Assembly (NCBI GenBank): GCA_035547155.1
Contig: DASZVJ010000098.1
Location: forward strand, 1-12,658
Length of the DNA: 12,658 bases
Source: CAZNMF01 sp035547155
Lineage (GTDB): Bacteria; Acidobacteriota; Vicinamibacteria; Vicinamibacterales; SCN-69-37
Reading direction: 5' to 3'
The position numbers and the translations under genes were made by a program. This document shows, piece by piece, positions 1-6,233 of the stretch; position 1 is the first letter of the stretch; each line of letters opens with the position of its first letter. Below the pieces are notes generated by a model. The model did not search any database. It was not told the origin of the DNA and worked only from the letters and a program-made list of their open reading frames with translations.

Positions 1-348
1 CAGGCGCGCCGCCCCTCCCGACGAGGCCAGGTCGATCAAGCGCAGCGGACGCGCAGCCTCGATTTGCGTGACGGCTGTGTGCGCGAGCGCCGTGGCCGTG
101 ACACTGCGGACATCGAGACGCCGGCCGAACGTCTCGATGAACGCCCCTTCGAAATCGTCAGCGGCATAGAGCACACCGAACTCCTGCTCCGGGTCGTTGA
201 AACGCGACAGCGCGTTCCGGCTGAAATGCAGCGGCGCGTGCTTCGACGCGTGACATCGCAGCCACGGTCCCGCGCTCTCTCTCAGCAGCGGCGCTCTCGT
301 CGCGAGGTCGTGCGGCGGATCGGGAAGCGCGCCGGGGACATCCCCCAC
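1..348 (-). CDS. RES-domain toxin, 3' part outside window
   Basis: Partial gene: the first 116 codons are here and the C-terminus lies beyond the left edge. The N-terminus fits the RES family (NAD+-degrading or ADP-ribosylating toxins such as MbcT). There is a segment WLRCHASKHAPLHFS, then SRFNDPEQEFGVLYAADD, then FEGAFIETFG. The Arg of SRF and the Glu of FIET are at the places of the family's conserved Arg and Glu; the conserved Ser would be off the edge and cannot be checked. The start is GTG at 346-348, which overlaps the antitoxin stop codon by one base (TAGTG); a nearby ATG is in another frame. Gene order (antitoxin first, toxin second, coupled) is the usual one for Xre/RES pairs. Expected role: depletion of cellular NAD+ when the antitoxin is lost. 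The family call is from motif recognition, not a search. Confidence 0.82.
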   Translation of the reverse strand, partial: MGDVPGALPDPPHDLATRAPLLRESAGPWLRCHASKHAPLHFSRNALSRFNDPEQEFGVLYAADDFEGAFIETFGRRLDVRSVTATALAHTAVTQIEAARPLRLIDLASSGGAARL

Positions 349-974
349 TACGCAGCTCCCTGCTCCGCGTCCGCCTCCGCAGCCTCGATGACCGCATCCA
401 CGACGTCGCGATCCGGCCGGCGGCGGATCGACTGCAGCAGCTGGACTGGCGATCGTCCGTCGAGATCCGAACGGCGATTGACGAAGAAGCTCACCTGCGT
501 CCACGGATCGCGTCCACGCAACGCATCGAGCACGCGCTCGAGTCCCGGCAGCGTATGCCCCTCGACGAACTGGAAGGTGGGATACCGATAGCCGCGCTTG
601 CCCAACGACAGGCTCAGCAGACGTCCGGCGCGACGACGCTTCTCGATGGCTTGTCGGGTGATGCCGAGCGCGTCGCCTGCCGCTTCGGCCGACAGCAGCC
701 CGCCGGCCAGATCGATCAGCTTCCGTCTGGCCTCGACCCCGCGCAGGCGGGCCGGCGCCAGCGGATCCGAGGCGCGCAGCGACTCGATCACTTCGGGCCG
801 CTCGAAGAGGCGGAGCAGGACGAGCGCGTCGGAGGAGGCCGAGACCGCTTCGGATGCGGCACGCTCGTCCACGCCACTGGTCATCTGCACGACCGCGCGG
901 GCCGCCCGCGCTCCCAACGCCTCGGCCAACGTCGCCGAGCTCGCTGCCTTCGCCGATGCCGATCGTGCGGCCAT
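348..974 (-). CDS. Xre/MbcA/ParS-type antitoxin of the RES toxin
   Basis: A 208-residue protein upstream of, and translationally coupled to, the RES toxin. Residues 93-122 (LLSAEAAGDALGITRQAIEK...) read as a helix-turn-helix. Residues 138-185, with TLPGLERVLDAL, DPWTQVSFF and SPVQLL, match the C-terminal toxin-binding domain (DUF2384-like) that blocks the RES active site. The first ~75 residues are an Ala-rich extension with no motif I recognise, and the last ~25 are charged. I chose ATG 972-974 because GGGAGGGG lies just upstream. The frame stays open to an ATG at 1022 (16 residues more) but that start has no comparable ribosome binding site. The protein probably binds its own promoter, and a short inverted repeat at 1002-1016 is a candidate site. 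The pairing with RES makes the role fairly secure. Confidence 0.82.
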   Translation of the reverse strand: MAARSASAKAASSATLAEALGARAARAVVQMTSGVDERAASEAVSASSDALVLLRLFERPEVIESLRASDPLAPARLRGVEARRKLIDLAGGLLSAEAAGDALGITRQAIEKRRRAGRLLSLSLGKRGYRYPTFQFVEGHTLPGLERVLDALRGRDPWTQVSFFVNRRSDLDGRSPVQLLQSIRRRPDRDVVDAVIEAAEADAEQGAA

Positions 975-1001
975 ACCGCCCCTCCCGGACGCGTGGTTTA
1001 C

Positions 1002-1016
1002 GACTGTCATCCAGTC
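1002..1016. promoter_or_regulatory. Candidate operator of the toxin-antitoxin operon
   Basis: A perfect 5-bp inverted repeat (GACTG, 5-nt spacer, CAGTC) lies 28 bp upstream of the chosen antitoxin start. A -10-like TAGACT on the minus strand overlaps its upstream edge at 1013-1018. Two direct copies of CAACTTCG(A/T) at 1028-1036 and 1037-1045 lie further upstream. Autoregulation through short palindromes is usual for these antitoxins, but arms this short can occur by chance. Confidence 0.35.
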
Positions 1017-1053
1017 TAGCACTCGCGCAACTTCGACAACTTCGTCGACTTCC

Positions 1054-1103
1054 CTCGTCCCCTGGTCCCTTCGTCCCCCGTCCGTCCCCTTCGTCGTAGA
1101 CTC
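1054..1103. repeat. Short, degenerate GTCCCTTC-type octamer array
   Basis: This block reads CGTCCCCT, GGTCCCTT, CGTCCCCC, a 3-nt slip, then CGTCCCCTT and CGTCGTAG. It is the same unit as the longer array at 2633-2751. It sits in the divergent intergenic region between the antitoxin and the membrane protein. The two copies in one 12.6-kb window mark it as a dispersed intergenic repeat family of this genome. Confidence 0.75.
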
Positions 1104-1112
1104 GTCTCACGC

Positions 1113-1142
1113 TACACTGACGCTCCCCAACTCAAGAGGAGG
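1113..1142 (+). promoter_or_regulatory. Probable -10 box and ribosome binding site of the membrane protein gene
   Basis: TACACT at 1113-1118 resembles a -10 hexamer, but no convincing -35 is seen 16-18 nt upstream. A strong ribosome binding site, AGAGGAGG, ends at 1142, four bases before the GTG at 1147. The ribosome binding site is clear and fixes the start; the promoter part is weak. Confidence 0.4.
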
Positions 1143-1146
1143 CCCC

Positions 1147-1704
1147 GTGGTGCCCGTGTCATCGCTCTGGCTCCCCATCGTCGTGTCCGCGGTGCTCGTG
1201 TTCGTCGCGTCGAGCATCCTCCACATGATGCTGCCCTACCATCGCAGCGACTATCGCGCGGTGCACTCGGAAGACGACGTGCAGACGGCGCTGCGGCATT
1301 TCAACATTCCGCCCGGCGACTACATGCTGCCGGCGCCGAACCCGCGCGCGATGCGCGATCCCGCGTTCGTCGAGAAGATGAAGCGCGGTCCGGTCGCGCT
1401 CATCACGATCATGCCTGGCGACTTCGGCATGGGCGGCAAGCTCGTGCAGTGGCTCGTCTTCTGTCTGATCGTGAGCCTGTTCGCCGCGTACCTCGCCGGC
1501 CTCGCGCTCGCGCCGGGTGCGCCGTACCTGCGCGTGTCGCAGGTCGCGAGCTGCGCGGCGTTCATGGGCTACGGCCTCGGCGCCGTCCCGCCCTCGATCT
1601 GGTACTCGAAGTCGTGGTCGACGACGTTCAAGACGTTGATCGATGCGCTGATCTACGGCTTCATCACCGGCGGCGCGCTCGGCTGGCTCTGGCCGTCGGC
1701 GTAG
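1147..1704 (+). CDS. Uncharacterised four-helix membrane protein
   Basis: A 185-residue protein with no function I can name. Hydrophobic segments at about residues 7-27, 99-122, 131-150 and 163-183 predict four membrane helices. Between helices 1 and 2 is a ~70-residue soluble loop holding HMMLPYHRSDYRAVHSEDDV, a PPGDYMLPAPNP stretch and MKRGPVALITIMPG. The end is tightly packed with IWYSKSWS and ALGWLWP. I choose the GTG at 1147 because AGAGGAGG precedes it; GTG 1150 and 1159 are alternatives. The reading frame is open far upstream, but that part runs antisense through the antitoxin. The stop is only 7 nt from the stop of the converging SRPBCC gene. Protein composition and the ribosome binding site argue that this is a real gene; what it does is unknown. 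Confidence 0.8.
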   Translation: MVPVSSLWLPIVVSAVLVFVASSILHMMLPYHRSDYRAVHSEDDVQTALRHFNIPPGDYMLPAPNPRAMRDPAFVEKMKRGPVALITIMPGDFGMGGKLVQWLVFCLIVSLFAAYLAGLALAPGAPYLRVSQVASCAAFMGYGLGAVPPSIWYSKSWSTTFKTLIDALIYGFITGGALGWLWPSA

Positions 1705-1711
1705 TCCGACG

Positions 1712-2239
1712 TCACGATCGTCCCGCGTTCGCGCCGATCGTGCCGAGCAGCTCGTCGAGCTGCTCGAACGTCTCGCCGCATCCGCTCGTGCTTCCGGAGG
1801 CGATGGCCGCGTCGAGCGCATCTTTCGAGGGATAGCGATCGTGCATGACGACGAGGGTTTCGGTCCCTCGTTCCTCGAAGGTCACCGTGGTGACGGCGCC
1901 GCCGTCGGCGTTTTCCTCATTGGTCCAGACGAGGCGGGATGGCGGCGTCACTTCGAGGTACCGGCCGAAGAATGCCATCGGCTGCTCGAAGGACGGGTGG
2001 CTGAACACGAAGCGGTAGGTGCCGCCCGTACGCGCATCGAGCTCGCACGACACGAAGGCCACGCCGAAGGACTTCGGCGCCCACCATCGCTTCAGCAGCT
2101 CGGGCGTGGTCCACGCCTCGAACACGAGGCGCGCCGGGCCGTTGAAGGTTCGCGTCACGACCATTTCGCGATCGGACGTCCGTTCCATCGTCGTGCGGCG
2201 CTTCATGGGAGTGGGCTCACTGTCTCTTCTTGCGTCCAT
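1712..2239 (-). CDS. SRPBCC (AHSA1-type) domain protein
   Basis: A 175-residue single-domain START/Bet v1-like protein. Its landmarks are RTFNGPARLVFEAWTTPELLKRWWAP (residues 30-55, seen in part as VFEAWTTPELLKRWWAP), DARTGGTYRFV (68-78), FFGRYLEVTPPSRLVWT (90-106) and the C-terminal helix CGETFEQLDELL (154-165). The fold forms a hydrophobic pocket for small ligands; the ligand is not known here. The ATG at 2237-2239 lies inside the end of the ArsR gene (23-nt overlap) with AAGGAGAAGG upstream. An internal ATG at 2206 is possible and would remove 11 charged residues. ArsR/SRPBCC gene pairs are very common and the protein is expected to be expressed under that repressor. Confidence 0.92.
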   Translation of the reverse strand: MDARRDSEPTPMKRRTTMERTSDREMVVTRTFNGPARLVFEAWTTPELLKRWWAPKSFGVAFVSCELDARTGGTYRFVFSHPSFEQPMAFFGRYLEVTPPSRLVWTNEENADGGAVTTVTFEERGTETLVVMHDRYPSKDALDAAIASGSTSGCGETFEQLDELLGTIGANAGRS

Positions 2240-2582
2240 TGACCTTCTCCTTCTGCTTCAATTCCTCGACGACCGTATCCAACGCCTCGAAGCGCGCGTC
2301 CCAGAGCTGGCGGCACTGCTCGATCCAGGCCGCTTCTTCCTCCAGCCTGCGCAGCCCGAGCTTGCAGGTCCGCACGCGTCCGACCTTCTCCGTGGTGACG
2401 AGCCTCGCCCGCTCCAGGACGCCGACGTGCTTCTTCATGCCCGTGAGGGTCATGTGGAACTTCGCGGCGAGATCCGTGATCGACGCATCCGCCCGCGCGA
2501 GCTGCTGCAGCACGCCACGCCGGGTGACATCCGACAGCGCGGCGAACGACGCATCGAGCCTGGCGCTCGAATACTGAACCAT
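2217..2582 (-). CDS. ArsR-family repressor paired with SRPBCC protein
   Basis: A 121-residue winged-helix regulator. LDASFAALSDVTRRGVLQQLA (residues 9-29; key residues DVTRR) opens the domain. The helix-turn-helix is at about 35-58 (ITDLAAKF, then MTLTGMKKHVGVLE), and LVTTEKVGRVRTCKLG (61-76) forms the wing. The Lys-rich tail EELKQKEKVNGRKKRQ is typical of this SRPBCC-linked branch. The ELCVCDL-type metal site of ArsR/SmtB sensors is absent, so metal sensing is unlikely. The ATG at 2580-2582 lies inside a perfect inverted repeat, and no Shine-Dalgarno precedes it, which fits a nearly leaderless transcript. The frame remains open upstream but runs antisense-like through the octamer array, so a longer protein is not credible. 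Likely autorepressor of the two-gene operon. Confidence 0.93.
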   Translation of the reverse strand: MVQYSSARLDASFAALSDVTRRGVLQQLARADASITDLAAKFHMTLTGMKKHVGVLERARLVTTEKVGRVRTCKLGLRRLEEEAAWIEQCRQLWDARFEALDTVVEELKQKEKVNGRKKRQ

Positions 2583-2594
2583 GTGGTTCAGTAT
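2571..2594. promoter_or_regulatory. ArsR autoregulatory operator spanning the start codon
   Basis: A perfect inverted repeat: arm ATACTGAACCA (2571-2581), two-base spacer, arm TGGTTCAGTAT (2584-2594). It covers the ArsR start codon (2580-2582) and, on the other side, part of the -10 box (2592-2597). A bound ArsR dimer would therefore block RNA polymerase at the promoter. The symmetry is seen directly; assignment to this ArsR is by position. Confidence 0.85.
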
Positions 2595-2620
2595 ATAGCG
2601 CACCGGACGACGATGCACAA
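2592..2620 (-). promoter_or_regulatory. Promoter of the ArsR-SRPBCC operon
   Basis: On the minus strand: TTGTGC (-35; 2615-2620), a 17-nt spacer, then TATATA (-10; 2592-2597). Only 9 nt separate the -10 box from the ATG, so the transcript should start within about 0-4 nt of the start codon. An alternative -10, TATACT, is shifted two bases and would give a fully leaderless message. Confidence 0.65.
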
Positions 2621-2632
2621 GCCCCATCCCTT

Positions 2633-2751
2633 CGTCCCCTAGTCCCCTCGTCCCTTCGTCCCCTGGTCCCCTGGTCCCCTGGTCCCTTGGTCCCTTGGTC
2701 CCTTGGTCCCTTCGTCCCTTGGTCCCTTGGTCCCTTCGTCCTACGTCCCCC
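2633..2751. repeat. Tandem GGTCCCTT octamer array
   Basis: Thirteen uninterrupted 8-bp units run from 2633 to 2736. They vary only at the first base (C, A or G) and at base 7 (C or T), as in CGTCCCCT, GGTCCCCT and GGTCCCTT. Degenerate units CGTCCTA and CGTCCCCC follow to 2751. On the minus strand this gives GGG or GGGG tracts every 8 nt with 4-5-nt loops, a canonical G-quadruplex pattern. The array starts right at the HD-GYP stop codon and ends about 13 bp before the -35 of the ArsR promoter. It encodes nothing credible, since the period is not a multiple of three. Confidence 0.95.
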
Positions 2752-3868
2752 GCCTCATCGCTCTCGGCACGACGCGCTCGAAGAACACGTCGAGGATGTC
2801 GGCGGCGAAGACGGTGCCGCGATCGCGCATCATCAAGTCGACAATCTTCTCGTGATCGAGCGCCGCGCGGTACGGGCGATGCGTGCGCAACGCGTCGTAG
2901 ACGTCGGCGACATGCGTCATCGCGCTCGCCGGATTGATCTGCCATCCTGGCGGCACGTCCGGATAGCCGCCGCCATCCGCCTGCAGGTGATGCTCGAACG
3001 CGACGATCGCCGGCAGCGGCGGCAGGCCGGGCGTCGTCATCAGCATCTGCGCGCCGATTTCCGGATGGCGGCGCATCACCTGCAGATCGTCGCCGGTCAA
3101 GGGTCCGGACGCGTTGAGGATCGACGCCGGCACTTTCATCTTGCCGACATCGTGCAGCAAGGCGGCCACGCCAATCTGCCGAATTGCCGTCGCGGGTACG
3201 CCCATCGATTCGGCCAGCGCCATCGTGAGCACGGCGACGTTGGTGATGTGCGTTGCGGTGTAGTCGTCGTGATGCTCGATCGTCGCGAGCGGCAACGACG
3301 TCGTGCCGCCGCGCGCGGCGTCGACGAGCGGCGTCAGCACGTGATCGAGCGCATCGGCATCGACCGCACGACGGCCGTCGATGCCCTGCCACACGTCCGT
3401 GATGCGCAACCGATCGCCGGCAGCGGATGACGATGCGCCCGCGGGCGGAGGTGCGGGCGCCATGTCGAGCACCGAGAACGTCAGGTGGGCCGTCGACGTC
3501 AGACGCGCGGATTCGTCACGCGCGGCATCGCCGCCCGCGCCGGCGAGCGCCGAGATGAGACCGTCAATCTCCTGCGGCGTCACACCGCGCGCGATCGTCA
3601 GCCGGTCGTAGCCGCAGGCCGCCAGGGCGTCGAAGACCTTGGCCGCCGTCGGCCCCGCGCCCGCGATCGGCTCGTCGTCGCACATCAACCGGCCTTCGAT
3701 CATGAGCAGCGACGTCGAGGCGGCATCGCCGGAGAGCCGATCCGAGGCGGCGACGATCGCCGCGATCGCGTCACGCACCCGCGGATGATCGGCGCGATAG
3801 AGCTGCCGCGTCGACAGCGCCGCGCTCAACGCGCGCAGCCAGTCGATGACCCGCTCGCGGCGCGTCAT
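2741..3868 (-). CDS. HD-GYP domain protein, probable c-di-GMP phosphodiesterase
   Basis: A 375-residue cytoplasmic protein. Residues 5-115 form an N-terminal module (RQLYRADHPRV at 21-31) that resembles the N-terminus of the upstream HEAT-like protein. A low-complexity Ala/Pro/Ser linker (136-151) follows. The HD-GYP domain is at about 190-365: H207 of THITNV, H239-D240 of LLHDVGK, H268 of RRHPEIG, H293-H294 of FEHH, D298-GGGYP ending at 303, and D322 of VADVYDALRTHRPYR. All expected metal ligands are present, so hydrolysis of c-di-GMP is plausible. The usual Glu after the HH pair is Leu here. The ATG at 3866-3868 overlaps the upstream stop as ATGA, implying translational coupling. The last codon runs straight into the octamer array. 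Confidence 0.9.
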   Translation of the reverse strand: MTRRERVIDWLRALSAALSTRQLYRADHPRVRDAIAAIVAASDRLSGDAASTSLLMIEGRLMCDDEPIAGAGPTAAKVFDALAACGYDRLTIARGVTPQEIDGLISALAGAGGDAARDESARLTSTAHLTFSVLDMAPAPPPAGASSSAAGDRLRITDVWQGIDGRRAVDADALDHVLTPLVDAARGGTTSLPLATIEHHDDYTATHITNVAVLTMALAESMGVPATAIRQIGVAALLHDVGKMKVPASILNASGPLTGDDLQVMRRHPEIGAQMLMTTPGLPPLPAIVAFEHHLQADGGGYPDVPPGWQINPASAMTHVADVYDALRTHRPYRAALDHEKIVDLMMRDRGTVFAADILDVFFERVVPRAMRRGT

Positions 3869-5997
3869 GACTGCGAGACCTCGAGCGGCCGGCTGAACAG
3901 ACTGAGCAGACCCGCCGGCGTCCGTCGCCACGCGCGGACGGATCGGCGTGCGTTCGGCGCGTTCGTGTGCAGGAGCGCAGACGCAATGGAGAGCGAGACA
4001 CGGCGATCGGCGGCGGCGCAGCGATAGCCACGGCGCGCGAGCCGCGCCGTCAGCCGCGCGGCGCCGTCGTCGCGGGCCGCGACCATCGCCATCGCGCGCA
4101 GTTGCGACGGCACGAGCGGCGGCGGCAGGCGCCGGACGACGAAGGCCGCAAGCGGATCGACGAACGTGCGGCCGTCGAGCCGTTCGGCGGCGTCGAGCGC
4201 GGACGCGACAATCGCCGGCTCGGGATCGTCGAGCGCCTGCTGCAGCACACGCTGCACACGCGCCGCGCTCAGCGACGCACCCAGCAGCCACGTCGTCGCG
4301 CGGTAACGAATATCCGCGCGCGGATGACCCGTCAGGTCCATGGCCAGCTCAATCGCGCGTGCGGGATCGAGACGATCCAGCACGGCGGCGAGCGCCGCGG
4401 CCGCCGCGTCGCGGCCGGACAGCGCCGGTGCGACGACCGTCCGGAAGATCTCTTCGTCGAAGAGCGCAATGACGGCCGCGACGCGCAGGCGCGCCTCGCC
4501 GTCGGGCGCGGCGTCGAGCCAGTCGATGGCGGCGCGTGCCGCGCCCGCACCGCCGGCGAGCAGCAGCGCCGAGGACAAGTCGCCAGTCCCGCCCGGCGCG
4601 CCGACAATCGCCTCGATCGCGAGCGCGATCGCGTCGGGCTCGTCGAACGCGCGCTCGCAGCGTGCCAGCAGATCGCGGCCGTCCGGCGTCAGCTCGCCGC
4701 TCGCGGCGCGAAGGCGGATGACGAGATCGGCGGCGTCCGTCAGCGTCGGCAGCGATCGCCGCGCGCGCTCGCGCGGCAGCACCTCCAGCAGACATCGCAC
4801 GTACGGCTCGGCGTCGGCACCGGGCAGAGATTTGCGAGCTTGCAGCAACGCGATGCGGACCATGTGTGCGTCGAGCGCGGACGGCTCGATGAGCGGAAGA
4901 TCGAGACGCGGCGACATCGGCGGATCGAACGTCTCGTGGACCAGCTGTTCGAGCCGCGCGCGGTACTTCGTCGGGACGACCGTGTCCGCGTCGATCGATG
5001 CCGCACGGCTCTGCGCGGAGCCGGCGTCGAGATCGTCGGCGTCGAGCACGGCCGGCAGCGTGGACACGCCGAAGCGCGACGCCAGCGCCTCGCGCGCGAT
5101 CGGATGATCCGCCGACACGTGCGAGAGCTTCTTCAGGAAACGGACGAAGGGCGTCGGCATCGGCGCCGCGTCGATCGTGACACCCGCGGCAATGTCCGCG
5201 AGCACGCCGGCCGGCATGTGCGGCAGCAGATCCTCCACGAGCGCCAGCTTGCCCGCGGCGTCTGCGGTGTGCGTCGCCAGCAGCGATCCGCGGAGCTCGG
5301 GAGACAAGCCGTTGACGAGCGCCGCGAGCCGCACGATGACCGCCGCCTTCGCGTCTGCGTCGAGCGGCATCGCGCCGGCGTGGACGCGGACGAGCCGATC
5401 GGCGAGATCCGCGACGCCAGTGCCCTCGGCGGCGTGCAGCGCTTGCCGGATGCGTGCGCTCATGGCGGCCGGTGTGTCACCGCCATCGCCGCCACTGCCG
5501 TACGCCTCGCGCAACGACGCCGTGAGCACATGCCACGCGACGGCGGCTTCGGCGGGCGCATCGGCGACGGCGCTCGCGTCGCGATCGCGGAATCGCAGGT
5601 GACGTCCGTCGAAGCGCGAGAGCGCGATGCCGGCGAGATCGGGCAGGACGTGTCCGTCGCTCTTGGTGTTCGACAGCCACGCCACCAGATGCGCGAGCGC
5701 GGTGGCATCGAGCTGCGGATCGATCGTGAGCGCGGCGACCTGGCGATCGAAGAGACGCGCGGCGAGCCACGGCAGCTCGTGCTCGGTTGGCGGTCGATCG
5801 CCGCCGGACACGAGCAGCCGCGTGCGGCCGACGGCGACGGTCAGCGGGCCATCGGCCACGAGACCTTGGAGCGCCTCGAGCAGCGGCCCGACGCCTTGGG
5901 CGACGGCCGGATGTCCAACGGGATAGATCGCCGCGCGCTGTACAGCCCGCGTCAGGCGCATCAGAAACGCCTGCGCGCGCGGCTCGCGCGCCGGCAT
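3865..5997 (-). CDS. Large HEAT-like repeat protein with N-terminal module shared with HD-GYP partner
   Basis: A 710-residue, Ala- and Asp-rich, mostly helical protein without membrane segments. Residues 10-110 (FLMRLTRAVQ, AIYPVGHPAV at 23-32, ALTIDPQLD at 89-97) align by eye with residues 9-110 of the HD-GYP protein. The C-terminal half contains HEAT-like units, e.g. GHPRADIRYRATTWLLGASL and DDPEPAIVASALDAAERL. No catalytic motif was recognised; a scaffold or protein-binding role is an inference. Start is uncertain: ATG 5995-5997 fits the beginning of the conserved module but lacks a clear Shine-Dalgarno. The frame is open to a TTG at 6168, whose extra 57 residues look non-coding. ATG 5961 is also possible. 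It overlaps the HD-GYP gene by 4 bp, and the 236 nt upstream (5998-6233) hold only a stem-loop. Confidence 0.8.
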   Translation of the reverse strand: MPAREPRAQAFLMRLTRAVQRAAIYPVGHPAVAQGVGPLLEALQGLVADGPLTVAVGRTRLLVSGGDRPPTEHELPWLAARLFDRQVAALTIDPQLDATALAHLVAWLSNTKSDGHVLPDLAGIALSRFDGRHLRFRDRDASAVADAPAEAAVAWHVLTASLREAYGSGGDGGDTPAAMSARIRQALHAAEGTGVADLADRLVRVHAGAMPLDADAKAAVIVRLAALVNGLSPELRGSLLATHTADAAGKLALVEDLLPHMPAGVLADIAAGVTIDAAPMPTPFVRFLKKLSHVSADHPIAREALASRFGVSTLPAVLDADDLDAGSAQSRAASIDADTVVPTKYRARLEQLVHETFDPPMSPRLDLPLIEPSALDAHMVRIALLQARKSLPGADAEPYVRCLLEVLPRERARRSLPTLTDAADLVIRLRAASGELTPDGRDLLARCERAFDEPDAIALAIEAIVGAPGGTGDLSSALLLAGGAGAARAAIDWLDAAPDGEARLRVAAVIALFDEEIFRTVVAPALSGRDAAAAALAAVLDRLDPARAIELAMDLTGHPRADIRYRATTWLLGASLSAARVQRVLQQALDDPEPAIVASALDAAERLDGRTFVDPLAAFVVRRLPPPLVPSQLRAMAMVAARDDGAARLTARLARRGYRCAAADRRVSLSIASALLHTNAPNARRSVRAWRRTPAGLLSLFSRPLEVSQS

Positions 5998-6180
5998 CAG
6001 ACTGGCGGCAACGGCCGGAGCGACGGGGAAAAACGACCTGCTGGCCGTGGCCACGTTGGGGACTCGCTCGTCCGGCCCGGCCTCATGCCAGAGCCTGCGA
6101 TCGGTAATCGGCAGGAGAGGCCGGGGGCTGAAAGCGGCGACTTGGGCGGGGCGGGGGCGTGGGGGCAAATAACCCGATAG

Positions 6181-6207
6181 CGCGCTCCCAAATAGTGCGA
6201 GAGCGCG
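6181..6207 (-). terminator. Stem-loop downstream of livF, possible terminator
   Basis: CGCGCTC (6181-6187) pairs with GAGCGCG (6201-6207) around a 13-nt loop, 27 nt past the livF stop. No U-run follows on the minus strand, so it is not a classical intrinsic terminator. Its position between the transporter operon and the HEAT/HD-GYP pair fits termination or 3'-end protection. Confidence 0.4.
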
Positions 6208-6233
6208 TTAGTGAGATAGCGAGATACGACGCG

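Noticed and set aside
2633..2751. CRISPR array
   Set aside because: The unit is 8 bp with no spacers, so this is a simple tandem repeat.
2583..3392. N-terminal extension of the ArsR frame through the octamer array
   Set aside because: The extension includes an eight-residue repeat forced by the 8-bp array and runs opposite to no known domain; the ArsR family begins at the chosen ATG.
5998..6168. N-terminal extension of the HEAT-like protein to TTG 6168, and a sigma-54-like TGGCAT in that region
   Set aside because: The 57 extra residues lack coding character, and the second half of a -24/-12 element (TTGC at the correct spacing) is missing.
3967..6180. Open frame of 737 codons on the plus strand opposite the HEAT-like gene
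   Set aside because: Extremely Arg-rich product without motifs; the minus strand has a protein-like sequence, an N-terminal module shared with its neighbour and a coupled stop/start. High GC makes such long antisense frames common.
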